Assembly: GCF_963422355.1 (NCBI RefSeq) | Contig: NC_085089.1 | Coordinates: forward strand, 252,501 to 316,500 | Origin: Corticium candelabrum | Taxonomy: Eukaryota > Porifera > Homoscleromorpha > Homosclerophorida > Plakinidae | Length of the DNA stretch: 64,000 nt | Direction of reading: 5' to 3' | In this document: positions 11,573 to 20,723 of the stretch, piece by piece | Layout: the number at the start of each line of letters is the position of its first letter | Numbering within the stretch: position 1 is the first letter of the stretch | Program-made: the position numbers and the translations under genes | The notes under the pieces: model-generated | Seen by the model: the letters and a program-made list of their open reading frames with translations, nothing else | Database searches by the model: none | What the model was told of the DNA's origin: nothing

Positions 11573-13167
11573 CGCATGCACGTGCGCGCACGCATGCACG
11601 TACGCGTGCGCGTGCATCTTTTGCTTGGGAGTTGTGTAGCTACTAAATTTTGCTATTAAAGAAGGTTGTATAGATGTACCGATTAAATTATGGAGGCTGT
11701 AATGTCTTTGTCGTGCATGGAGGCCTTGTCTCTAGAGGCAGTGTGAGCTATCTCTGCAACTGACCTTAATGTCGACGTCGAATGACATGGAGAGCTTGAC
11801 GTTTGTCCTGTGTGTGTGAGCACGCGCGCATCAGTTAATACTAAAGGAGGTTGTGCAGATGGACAGAGTACGTATTTGCTTGTTTGACTTATCAAAGTAT
11901 CCAGACATGTTCTCTTCTAGCTGGTGTAAGAATACAGAGTAGAGGTTGAGTGTGCAGCTTGTAAATTACCATCTAATTGTATGATGACATATGATGTGTT
12001 GTGAGGATTAAAGTTGGGAAGTACAGTAACTACAAATGTAAGTCAAGGTTGTTGATTGTCACTTGTTCTTGTTAATATCAAGTTGGATATGATAGTGTGG
12101 GAGACTTCTTACTTGTTGATAAAACTCAAATTGAATACAGGACTGAAGGCATACTTTTGTGTAGTTAGTTTTATATTTATTTATGTGCTGTTGTGTTGAT
12201 CATGTTGTGTAATATTTGATGTTTGTATGTGTTGTTCAGCTGTTTGTGTTGGCTACTGGCGTGGCTGCCCAGTGGCTGTCAAACTGTTACACAAGGAACT
12301 GGCAAGAGATCATTACCAGAGACGTCTGTTTGAACAGGAAGTGTGTGTTTCTTCCAGATTACACCATCCCAATATTGCTGCCGTGTGTGGTGTCACTCGT
12401 CAACTGGATGCTCCATTCTGTCTGATCATGGAACTATTACAGGCTTCATTGTCAGACGTCATTGAAGCAGCACACGTGAGTGGCATCTACTTGACATTGA
12501 GAGAACAGACAGATCTTGCTCATGATTGTTTGAGTGGCCTCACATATTTGCACAATTTGGTAAGCAGACTGTACGTGTTGTTTAATTGTTCATCCGTTTG
12601 TGTATTTGCTTGTGTGCATGTTTGCTCATCTGCTTGTCTATTTCTCAATTGTTAGTTTTGGTTTTAGTTTTTATTTGTTAATGTTTGTAGCCTCGTCCTA
12701 TTCTGCATGGTGATATTCGTCCTACAAACATCCTCATCACATCAGTGATGAGAGCAAAGATAGGAGATTTGGGTGCTGCACGTTTTACTGATGGCTCACT
12801 GTCAGTGGGTCCTATGAGTACACTGTATGTTGCACCAGAAAGATTGGCCAATAACGCTTTACCGAACAACCAAAGAGCAGACGTGTACAGTATGGGAGTA
12901 AGTCTGGGAGAATTGTTTACTGGATATCAAGGGAATCGTGAAGACAGAACAAGACAACTGCGATCTGTGCATCAGTGGGATCTGCGTGTGGTGTGTTGTC
13001 AGATGGCTCACGAGGATGCCAGGAATAGAATGGAGGCAAGTGAAGCTCTCAATGTTAACGACAGAGTTGTGAGGAGTGAGGAGTACACGAGATGTGGTCC
13101 ACGACGTATGGTGAAGGGAGTGACGGATGGAGTAAAGAAGGTGACACTGTGTGAGAAACCATGGTGA
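2603..13167 (+). CDS. Kelch-coiled-coil-protein kinase, copy A
   Basis: Gene model by splice sites and phase: exon 1 2603-2606 (ATGG, donor GTAACG); 5781-6299; 9454-9608; 9660-9836; 9905-10049; 10107-10219; 10274-about 10359; 10406-10791; 12240-12559; 12691-13167. Exons 2-6 encode kelch-type repeats ([26 protein letters not shown]). Exons 7-8 form a charged coiled coil. Exons 8-10 form a kinase domain: loop GSGAFG, VAVK lysine, HGDIRPTN catalytic loop, DLG, APE. Likely cytosolic, with no signal peptide or membrane segment seen. Odd points: intron 1 carries a hAT transposon and intron 2 a Tigger element; exon 7 has lost its last codons and donor, so frame is kept only if a cryptic donor at 10,360 (GTACTG, 46-nt intron) is used. 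May be functional or newly broken. Substrate unknown. Confidence 0.75.
2674..5503 (+). mobile_element. Intact hAT-type DNA transposon, 2,830 bp
   Basis: Terminal inverted repeats CAGCCATGGCCAA at both ends, flanked by a 6-bp target duplication GTCTAC (2,668-2,673 and 5,504-5,509). Copies B and C have a single GTCTAC in the same intron, so the empty site is known. The ends are GC-rich (GGCCCC repeats). One long uninterrupted reading frame (2,898-5,300) encodes the transposase. A 6-bp rather than 8-bp duplication is unusual for classical hAT elements, though hAT subgroups with 5-6 bp are known. Confidence 0.9.
2898..5300 (+). CDS. hAT-type transposase with BED-like zinc finger, 800 aa
   Basis: Single-exon frame without interruption. 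Residues about 1-160 are low complexity and acidic/serine-rich. About 163-210 is a BED-like finger (CLKC followed by H and H in KRHYERHH). The RNase H-like catalytic core follows: [10 protein letters not shown] (about residue 325, first Asp), SSDGASVM (about 394, second Asp) and a HRVRWLS motif (about 486). The C-terminus has the hAT dimerisation signature ([23 protein letters not shown]). The closest type is the GTF2IRD2/ZBED5/FAM200-like group of domesticated and active hAT transposases. It cuts and reinserts DNA ending in the 13-bp repeats that flank it. The full-length frame suggests recent activity. Confidence 0.9.
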   Translation: MNQDPWRMFRRGGASRTAEYLPRSVRYADSPPQSLPPPPSRQQAEMQVSNASSSSRTGSHTISQHNDDHHGEWSESRSKPLSPLLKDQSDDCEDSESSSVAATAPPVSRFSDSDCEGPPAKSCRLSDAESVCSILTGSGETHPGSKSDSGRPRNRRKPGDCRRIWHSEWETAYLVLYDNKSNTCICLKCNKTIETVKKYSLKRHYERHHSDTIAWSNKKREIFLKQSKQKREQMQRAFVKTFNSTNLTQMASYKLSYTLVKHHKPLSFGEAIAEWAQSCDVESKVFKGMPRSRQTLTRRVTKIADVIQKENIRNIKSSPCWGIQMDESTDKGGFAQAIIYCRYVDMQACHIATRFLAILRIEGSPNAENLFQTFDQFVETEHLPKEKLVSFSSDGASVMRSEGRGVSGHLRRNYNQDIFLQHCIVHRQVLGAKSGLERLPSNVHSTVDAVMNHFKNSHVRKEKLTAIIEMSDNEHEYQQLVAYHRVRWLSLNDCVQRFTDLLPEIVSYFELQAHTTSIRLSERAKLQELYDGLVDPAFQLYLYFLRGRLPILASINTQLQKKDQDLFTSYQKIDGFKKTFLEPILHEVDDGMQEGNVRTESDVDNIDYDCKEFIKFKEQAISSGQLSFGQLHEVMNNIFNFTAAIGRSLDARFPELDFVIKNLSFLCPANRKHSRCDIEAVVRRYCKNSVAAAVANRQYSVYRNDDSVDYVYLHCEKQPDTFFCRLAQMPEYDQFGLLAITLMCMSPDTVECERGFSCMNLTKDKCATRLSGDNLQSRLAVFLDPRTLSSFPFEDIVDSV
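6777..7663. mobile_element. Internally deleted Tigger/pogo-type element, 887 bp
   Basis: Ends are inverted repeats starting CAGTGAAACCTGTA, followed inward by repeated GCGACCACCTGT motifs, flanked by TA (6,775-6,776 and 7,664-7,665). Copy B shows the empty site with a single TA (GTTACTTATAT). TA duplication and this TIR type are known for the Tc1/mariner pogo-Tigger group. The inside carries only the two ends of a transposase (6,979-7,434), so the element is non-autonomous. Confidence 0.85.
6979..7434 (+). pseudogene. Deleted Tigger transposase (HTH joined to C-terminal tail)
   Basis: The frame of 151 codons contains a CENP-B/pogo-type helix-turn-helix start ([20 protein letters not shown]) and then passes directly into an acidic stretch and a C-terminal helical region ([18 protein letters not shown]) like the end of Tigger transposases. 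The whole catalytic DDE domain is missing. The frame is still open across the deletion junction, so a small DNA-binding protein could in principle be made; more likely it is a remnant. Confidence 0.65.
7672..8836. other. About 1.16-kb insertion of unknown type in kinase gene A intron 2
   Basis: Copy B lacks this stretch (TTATAT joins directly to CAGGTATTTCTTTG), so it is an insertion in A or a loss from B; C has a wider deletion here. No open frame of note. It holds three perfect CRE palindromes TGACGTCA (7,854-7,861; 8,012-8,019; 8,360-8,367) inside diverged repeats (for example CATGTGACGTCATC, CTATGGAAAC...GCTCACTTA). GCGAGC-like motifs near both ends hint at short inverted termini but are weak. 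Confidence 0.5.
10873..10945 (+). repeat. (TG)n microsatellite, kinase A intron 8
   Basis: Long TG run in the intron after the exon with the glycine loop. Copies B (22,120-22,180) and C (40,603-40,650) have TG runs of different length at the same place, so the repeat predates the duplications and has changed length since. Confidence 0.9.
10966..11525 (+). mobile_element. tRNA-derived SINE-like element in kinase A intron 8
   Basis: Begins with a tRNA-like head: A-box TAGCTCAGTTGG (10,974-10,985) and a B-box-like AAGTTCAAGTC (11,026-11,036). An ACAG/(CA)n stretch follows (to 11,193), then a roughly 300-bp body without coding capacity, ending at a TG run. Copy C carries the same element at 40,685-41,231. 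Copy B lacks it. Not a functional tRNA, since the anticodon arm does not fold as one. Confidence 0.6.
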
Positions 13168-14219
13168 ACAGAACAGACAGAACGTTGATACCAATGAGTT
13201 GGATTGTTGTCGCGCGAGTCTCTCTTAGTATTAGATGTTGTCGATGTGTAGCTATCGAGTTGACTGTTTGTTAGTTGTCTTGCTGCCTGACTGTAGTGTG
13301 ATGGACTATTGATGTGTTGTGATCAGATGAACAAGCAAATGTGTTGTTTATGTGTATCTGTTGTATTGTGTTCACTCTTATTATTTGGTCACGGGCAGCT
13401 AATATCTAAGCGGATAGTATACAGAATAGATTTTAAATAATCAATATGTTATATGCATGATGATATGGACTGTCTGTCGGTATTCTCCAACATCAAACTG
13501 TGATCCATCACTGCTAAATCACAAAGTTCACGAGTTCACAACTAATACCTAATCTAGACATAAGATCTAACCCTACAGTAAACACAACCATTATTATCTC
13601 TTTCTCCCCACACCTATAAATGAAGTTGAACAGACAACAAGCGTCTATACATAGAGCCTTTGTTGTTGTAGTTGTTGTTATGGTGCTAACCGATTAGCCA
13701 ACATAAAACTGTTACCAGTATACTGAGCAGCTGTCTTGATATCACAAATTAAAACGGCATAGTGTTTATGAAGTATTCGTTTGGAGTAAATTTGCACAAC
13801 ATTAGGGTCACACGAATTTCTGGTTTTACAGTATGTGGCTCAGGGTTATGGTTGCTGCTTATCTCTGCATGTGTTGTCTATAGGCTACTGTACTGTTACG
13901 ACAGTGGCATAGCTATGGGAGACCTGATATGGGTGGGGCGTGGTATGGGTACGTGCCACACCCCAAAATTTCAGTCATGGGGCAAGATAGGCTACATGAC
14001 TTGAGTTTTTGCCTATCAAAAGAGGCTTGTTATAAGGAATAGATCTAGATCATGCAGTTGACACTTTTGCAGACATGCTAGACAAATTGAAAAAGCCAGA
14101 AAGTTAAAGATTAGATGCAGTCAGAAGCAGCAGCATGTGTAGTTGGGTGTTAAATATAAAATAAAAGATATTGCAACTGCATGGGTGGCAGCTGGTTCAA
14201 TGCTCGTGGAAGTGAAGGG
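13168..14219. other. 3' flank of kinase gene A
   Basis: No coding exon recognised. The same sequence follows B (23,671-24,735) and C (42,830-43,880). It includes a segment GTGGCATAGCTATGG...GTGCCACACCCC (about 13,905-13,955) that resembles the end of the CAGGGGCGTAGC element at 54,603-54,869 and may be an old element end. A short frame at 13,762-14,004 is shared with copy C only through duplication. Copy A ends at about 14,219. Confidence 0.5.
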
Positions 14220-14220
14220 C
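14219..14220. other. Tandem-duplication breakpoint between kinase units A and B
   Basis: Left of this point the sequence matches the 3' flank shared by all copies (GTGGAAGTGAAGGGC). In B and C that flank goes on as CTT(A/T)CTAGGGAA into ABCD4. Right of it the sequence jumps to CAGACAACACGACATG, which in unit A starts at 599 just after the CD36 exon. Only a base or two of homology is seen, consistent with end joining rather than recombination between long repeats. Confidence 0.85.
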
Positions 14221-15304
14221 CAGACAACACGACATGTAATACATACAAATATAGCTGCGTTTGCTCTTTGTCTCTGTATTGGCCGAGTTTTGCTGTTGAA
14301 TTATTGTAATAGAATTGCAACATGGCCAATAGAATTGTTATAGTTGATGACTTGATGGATACTTGTGATGACATTGTCTTGAATACTGCTGTACGTGTAC
14401 AACAATATGATGTACTATACTAGTAATGCGTGAACCTCCGTCGAGCGTCGCTTCATATGAAAGCTATGAATCAATACTCATTGGGAGTAGCTTCTATCCG
14501 GAGTGGAGCAAATTTACCTTTCCCCCGACCAGTCTCGTGTACGTACGCAGAGTGCTGTCTTCCATATACTGAAATACATGTAGTATTATTCTAGTATACC
14601 GTACTAAAGCTCATCTAGACAATATGTAACATGCATAAAACATAATAATTAATGTAACGATAAATACTATAACTGTTAATTTAATTTTCTAGTTACTGTA
14701 TATGTAGAGTTGTACTATTCCTACCCAAAATTGATTTTCCTCACTCGTAACTTGTTACTGAACTCTAGCTACTCTACAAGATTTGGTCACACTTCTAAAT
14801 TTTCTAAAGCTATAGTTATAAATTCTGTATGTCTTTGTGTATCGCTTTTACAATCTAAACTGTCTATATAAATACATATTGTATCAATTTACGTACATTA
14901 GCTACGGTATCGGTAATTGGCGACGCGCGTTAGCAAGAAAGTCCCGTACGTACAACGCGTACTACTCTTCACGTTTGTGCATACTACGGCAGCAAGATTG
15001 GATGCTCGTAGATTTTCAGGTAGCGCTACTTGAACTACAACGTTTCTGTTGTTTCTGATCAAAATTGACGTCTTTCTGGCTAGATGTTCTCTCATGTCGC
15101 AAAGCGCGTAGTGATTGGCTGCCCGGCCATTGTTTCTCGTTGCCGCGTGTATGGCGCGCTACCAATGCCAAAACAATTGCTGCAGCACTAATACTCAGCA
15201 CTAATATAATGAGAAAAAATATAGTGTATAATGCATTATGCATAATGCATTGTGTATAATGCTTTTTGTATAATGCTTTTTATATAAAATGCCTAGTGAA
15301 TAAT

Positions 15305-15472
15305 GCAGCACGAATACGCAGCACTAATACGCAGCACTAATACGCAGCACTAATACGCAGCACTAATACGCAGCACTAATACGCAGCACTAATACGCAGC
15401 ACTAATACGCAGCACTAATACGCAGCACTAATACGCAGCACTAATACGCAGCACTAATACGCAGCACTAACA
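15305..15472. repeat. 13-bp tandem repeat in left inverted end
   Basis: About 13 head-to-tail copies of GCAGCACTAATAC, almost perfect, with one early variant (GCAGCACGAATAC). The mirror array is at about 17,594-17,722. Not a CRISPR array: there are no spacers. Confidence 0.9.
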
Positions 15473-15852
15473 TAATGGTCCGAAACGCGAGGCATTAACA
15501 CACAAGACTGCACTGTGTTTACGCATAATGCATTGTGATATTGGACCGAACTGCGAGGCATTAGCATCGTGCAAACTTCACACAAGTTCAGTTGCGTATC
15601 TTTAGCATTATGAGATTGAGCAAGCACTAGCCTAGGCCCATCTAGATATTTCAACTCTCACGCATTTGACCCCTTCTCGTGCGTACCCATCACTTCGAGT
15701 TCGTCTCACGCGTATCTACATACTGAGATAGTCCAAAAGACAATGTATGCCGTATCTTCTTGTGTTCCTAGAAACACACTTGACATTGGAGAAGTGAGTT
15801 TTTAGTCTACATACTTCAGGTGTTCTTCTGACATAAACCCTACCTTCTTAGA

Positions 15853-16241
15853 ATGCAAGAAATACTGAATATTAATAGGACAGCGACAGAAGCACAGGCA
15901 AGAGCCGAGATATTTTCCCAGCAATTCTTAAGTAACGACAAAGAAATTGTTGTCCAAAACCGTAAGTGCAATACTACACTATCAAACTTGATAGACTAAT
16001 TTCCAACATGGCAACTATCCTGCAGTATGCAGCTGCAGTTGAAACTGTTCAGCAGCTACCACCATCTACTTTAATTTCAGTGCAGTATTTAGAAGACGGC
16101 AATAGAACAGCAACCATGCCAATGGCTTCGACGTGCATACCAGCTCTTTATTTCCCAGTAGTACATGAGGATTATGATTCGTTCCAGACTACTTTTACCA
16201 TGGCTTTGGAGTTTGGCCTTGGTGGTTTTGGCGTAATCTAA
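15853..16241 (+). pseudogene. HECT-type E3 ligase C-lobe fragment carried by the foldback element
   Basis: 16,026-16,241 encodes the end of a HECT domain: QQLPPST, then the catalytic-cysteine region MASTCIPALYFP, and a GGFGVI-stop terminus, as in the G2E3-like HECT group. A preceding possible exon (about 15,852-15,961, acceptor TTCTTAG, donor GTAAGT) encodes a helical piece that fits the region before the C-lobe, but the phases do not join cleanly. The N-lobe, which binds the E2, is missing, so a working ligase is not expected. The fragment may be captured host sequence or the remnant of a gene that belongs to this element family. Confidence 0.6.
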
Positions 16242-16679
16242 CTGACATAACTAATTGCACTCAGCTGTGGCACTTGACTTAGTAGTAAGCGGGAAATTGA
16301 AAAGGTGTTAAATTAAGAGGTTTTGCTGTAGTTCTTGATAGTTGCTTTAGAGCACATCTGTTTGCTTTTTCATTAGTTTAATTTAAGTTAATTTAAACAT
16401 TCAGGCTGCTTGAGCACACTCACAGCAGTATCTTTCAGAAGTGTCATCAGGGGTTGCATTTATAAGTTAAAGAGGCCAAAAGGCCAGCAGCACTTTGCTT
16501 ATTAATTAATGCCATTTGCAAATATTTTCTATTCACATTTTTCATCTTTCCTCCTATTGTAGAAAATCCATTCTGTCTATGTGCGGTCTACCAATTTCCA
16601 TTCCATGTGTGAGAAATAATATGCATACATTTAAAGTTAAGAGAGGACATGTCAACAGTCAAGCCAATTAAACCACTTT

Positions 16680-16775
16680 GAAATTAGCACCCATGGTAAA
16701 TCAGTTATAATGAAATTAGCACCCATGGTAGGTCAGCTATAATGAAATTTGCACCCATGGTAGGTCAGGTATAAC
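16680..16775. repeat. Three tandem copies of a 32-bp unit
   Basis: Units begin GAAATT(A/T)GCACCCATGG and are about 90% alike. They lie in the interior of the foldback-like element. Confidence 0.85.
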
Positions 16776-17593
16776 TGTGACTGAACTGCATTACTGTAAA
16801 TAATGTTACAAGTAAATACACACTAGGAAAGTCTGTTGATCTGATATCTTTATTAAAAGCTACATCCTAATATACTATAACAAGCTTTGGCTTGGCAGGC
16901 AGTCACTTCATTAATTATTACTAATTAAGTACAGTTTAGAATACCTTGAAGCTAATAAAAACTGATAACAAAAACTGCGCAACTTGCCTTGAAAAAAATT
17001 CTCCTGCCAATCCGTAGATTTGCGTTGAATATGCCATCCAAGCCAGCATTAAATTAGGAAACTTAGTTCGTGCAGTTGTAGAGACGGAGCAGCCAGTCGA
17101 TTGTGCTTGGAACGTGCAATGCAGAGAGCAGAATGCAGTCAATTCCCTCTGCTGGTGACTAGTGCATGACGTGCACGTACACGTCAACTAGGTCGGGTGG
17201 TCTAGCCTTCACGCAACTGCTCATTCCTAGTTTTCGTTAGAGAACATGAAGAGGGACTCGCCTACTAGAGCGGTACGTAGTCTAGCAGCTCGCTTGACCG
17301 GCTACCTGGTGATGCGCGCAGTAGCTACAAGTCTAGAGAAAGTGATACATGTACAAAGAGCTTGCGACGTGTCCAGTAAAGGTAGACAACATCAGTCTTG
17401 CATACGTACCCGAGGAAACAGGTTGAGATCCTCATCTTCAAACAGTGTACTGTACATGCGGTTCAGCACCGAATCAGCAACCAGGCCCTCTTGCGCGCCC
17501 GGAGACCTCGCAGTTCGGTCCAATAGCATTATGTTAGTGCTGCGTATTAGTGCAGTCTTGTGTGATAATGCCTCGCGTTTCGGACCATTATGT

Positions 17594-17722
17594 TAGTGCT
17601 GCGTATTAGTGCTGCGTATTAGTGCTGCGTATTAGTGCTGCGTATTAGTGCTGCGTATTAGTGCTGCGTATTAGTGCTGCGTATTAGTGCTGCGTATTAG
17701 TGCTGCGTATTAGTGCTGCATT
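17594..17722. repeat. 13-bp tandem repeat in right inverted end
   Basis: About 10 copies of GTATTAGTGCTGC, the reverse complement of the left array, followed by the right end of the element. The two arrays differ in copy number. Confidence 0.9.
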
Positions 17723-18010
17723 ATTCACTAGGCATTTTATATAAAAAGCATTATACAAAAAGCATTATACACAATGTTTTTTCTCATTATATTAGTGCTG
17801 AGTATTAGTGCTGCAGCAATTGTTTTGGCATTGGTAGCACGCCATTCGCGTGCGACACAAAGAAGAATAATGCGTCGTGATTGGTCACGCGCTTGCATAC
17901 CATACATTCCTGAAGCGTGACACCCATATATGGTCATTTTTGGCGTACATAGCCAGCAGCCACAGAGATTTGGGGCAAATAGAACCCCGTTAGTATACCG
18001 CTCCTCGCAA

Positions 18011-18020
18011 GTCACGTGAC
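18011..18020. promoter_or_regulatory. GTCACGTGAC E-box palindrome (gene B)
   Basis: Same 10-bp palindrome as at 1,686-1,695 and 36,765-36,774, here between the foldback element and the start of gene B. Confidence 0.4.
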
Positions 18021-18704
18021 TTCTTCGCCGTCCCGTCCCTTTGACTCATAGCTTTCAAATACGTTGTGGTGTGCGACCGAACCTACATGCAGGACCCTAC
18101 CAAATGAATGTTCCGTACGCACGAGCAGACTCTAAAGGAGAACTCTCACCAAAATCAACTATCTCTCAGATGAAAGCTGTCACTTTATAACACAACCCCT
18201 TTGCAGCCGTTTACTGCAGAAGTTTGCCGTAACGAAGAAATAAAGCATTGAAATTATTTGCGTAGGCGTGTTTAGTACCCGTATGTAGTGTATGCGGAAC
18301 TCTAATTGTTGGTTCGCAAGGAAGACCGATATCTGTGCACATTTCAAGGTAAGGATTGTGAGACATATGGTGTCAAGTTGTGATTTATTAACCAAAACCT
18401 AAAGTAGTTGCTTCGAGAGAGGACGACTTTGGATACATACGGGGAATCGTCTCAACAACTCGTTGCCGATTCTCTGCTTCTGTGGCTGTCTGGACCGTAG
18501 GTTTCCTGCAGGAAGATACCAGGCCGTGCATCTTTCTTTCAACAAGCTTTAGTATTTGGTGAGAGTTCTCCTTTAAGAGTTTCGCGCTCTCTGGTCTGGA
18601 GGTTCGAGATTACAGTTCTACTGCGCTTGCGCGACATATTCATCGTGCTGCCGGTTAGTCTTCTCACTTCCCGCTGATTCAGCGACATCTTGTCAAGCAC
18701 AAGA

Positions 18705-20657
18705 ATGGGTAACGGTAAGTTATTGTTGTAAACAATCGTCAGTTGTTTTTATGAAGAGCATCGTGTTATGTCTACGTATTCTTTGTTTTATATTTAAATA
18801 ATTAAATAATAAAATATACAAAATTTTAAAATAAATTCTGTTTTATATTTAAGTCATTATCGTATGTTATTGCAGGTGTTTGTGTATTGTAAGTTGCTAC
18901 ATTATCTAATATTAATTAATTGATCAACATTGTTGTTGTTGTTCTGTCAAGTTCTGTAGTTGTTTACTACACTAAACCATATGAGTGTGTTTAGCACACA
19001 ACTTGTTGGTTTCACAGTATGAGACAATGATGAAGTGTTGTTGTAGCTCAAGCATTGAAATCTCCACCAGATGGAAGAGCATACCATGAGAGTGTTGTAA
19101 TAGGAGAGAAAATGTTTGTTTGGGGAGGAGAGACTAAGTCACGTGGTGTCTTTCACTCTCGAGTTAACTTGTTTAGTGTGAACATGATATCTGGGGTGTG
19201 GGATGCTCACACTGCTGATGCTAAAGACACACCAACACCTTGTCAGGAAGCATGCAGTGCTGTAGTTGGCAATACCATCTATTCATATGGAGGATTGATT
19301 AGTGTATCACCATATAGAACATTAGATGAATTATACAAATTGAACATTGAGGAGATGAAGTGGAGAAGAGTGGAAATAGAAGGAACAAAACCTGCAGGAA
19401 GAAGTACAGCAGCAATGTGTTGTGTGAATGGCAAACTTATAATGATGGGTGGACATGGTCCAATGACATCAGACAGACGACATTCACAAGCTGAATACAA
19501 GGAGGATAGATCCATGAGAGGTTATGGTTGGAACAATGAATTATGGTCATTTGATGGTGAGACAGGTGAGATGAGTTATTGAATATGTTGCTGGTTATGA
19601 GTTTGTAGGAGATTTTAGTTTACACTGTTTGCACAACATCTTAAACAAAGTCAGATGAGACGACTTTTTCACAAGTTTGTTTACTATTTTGTGAAGACAG
19701 TAACTATTGCAACTGCAAAGTTACTTTAAATGTTGCTTGTATTTGCCAAATTTGTTTGTTTGTTAGTTGTGTATTTATTATACAGCTAACCACTGTCATT
19801 TACTGTAAAGGTAGATGTTATTTTTTCTCACACTTTTGTGGGGTAAAAATGTTGACAGCTTTAAGATTTTGAAATTATGGCACGTGGTTTTATTTGTCAA
19901 TATATTGAAGTGCAGCCAATTGGTGTGGAAGTAAAGTTGTTTCAATTGTGTTAATTAACAACTCCTTACATGTTAGCAATCTCTTGTGTAACATAGAAGT
20001 GAGGATGCTAGATGTTGTGGTGAAATGATTGATACTTGTAGTTACTTATATCAGGTATTTCTTTGTTGTGGGGACTACAGGAACAGATCAGTGGTCACTG
20101 ATCATGGCAGACGAGGAGACGAGCTTACTGCAGTAGCTAACACATTGCAGGTCATACTGTGCTGTGATTACTCACACGTTGGAGTCGTAAAACTGTCCTA
20201 TTTTGTGAAGCTGGATTTGTATGGCAAAGCCACATGACCTAAAGCTACTTGTCATGTACCGTATTTCCCCATGGGGCACTATTTTTATAGTTATAGAACA
20301 TTTGGGGGTGTAGCCAACTGGTGCTGTGGTGGCTGGTCTTGGGCACCAAGAAAGCAAAAATTTGGCACCAAGGCTTGAAGCCACTCAAGGAGATGGTGAC
20401 ATCACGACTGACTGAAGACAAGGCATCATGATTGAATGTACCATGATGATATCATGTAGATATTACAAGTAGTGTACTTAAAAGGAAAATAGCGGCTAAA
20501 TTTGTAATTCTTTGCAACAATTCTATTGTGGTTTTCAGAAGGCTTATATTCTGTGGAATGGAGGGTGTAAACACTGCTTTAATTACTAGTTGATATAAAT
20601 GAAATGTTAGTATGGAGAGGACGATGTCCAATGATCTGGTCTGTGCGTGCGTGTGTG

Positions 20658-20723
<66 letters not shown>

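Larger units (their letters stand above)
15151..17845. mobile_element. Foldback-like DNA element with long repeat-built inverted ends, 2,695 bp
   Basis: Starts ATGGCGCGCTACCAATGCC and ends with the inverted version. The inverted ends are long (about 15,151-15,558 and 17,504-17,845) and each contains an array of a 13-bp unit GCAGCACTAATAC (about 13 copies left, about 10 right). CGCGTG flanks both sides (15,144-15,149 and 17,847-17,852) and occurs once in copies A and C, so the empty site is known. Long inverted ends made of tandem repeats are characteristic of foldback/Galileo-type elements; family assignment here is inference. The interior (about 1.9 kb) holds a HECT-domain fragment and no recognisable transposase. 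Confidence 0.8.
14220..18704 (+). promoter_or_regulatory. 5' flank of kinase gene B, split by a 2.7-kb element
   Basis: 14,220-15,149 and 17,847-18,704 correspond to the 5' flank of gene A (from 599) and gene C. The middle is the foldback-like element at 15,151-17,845. The CCAAT-type boxes end up on opposite sides of the element: GTGATTGGCTGCC at about 15,111 and GTGATTGGTCACG at about 17,877. The E-box stays near the gene at 18,011. The element therefore lies about 0.9 kb upstream of the start and may separate promoter parts. Confidence 0.55.

Noticed and set aside
13762..14004. 80-codon frame after kinase A, also after C (43,424-43,666)
   Set aside because: Shared by duplication, disrupted after B by indels, no family; overlaps a possible old element end.
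16936..17596. Frames inside the foldback element (minus 16,936-17,187 and plus 17,246-17,596) as a possible transposase
   Set aside because: No catalytic or DNA-binding motif recognised; the second runs into the 13-bp repeat array.
15305..17722. CRISPR-like array of 13-bp repeats
   Set aside because: Repeats are head to tail without spacers and lie in the inverted ends of a mobile element in an animal genome.
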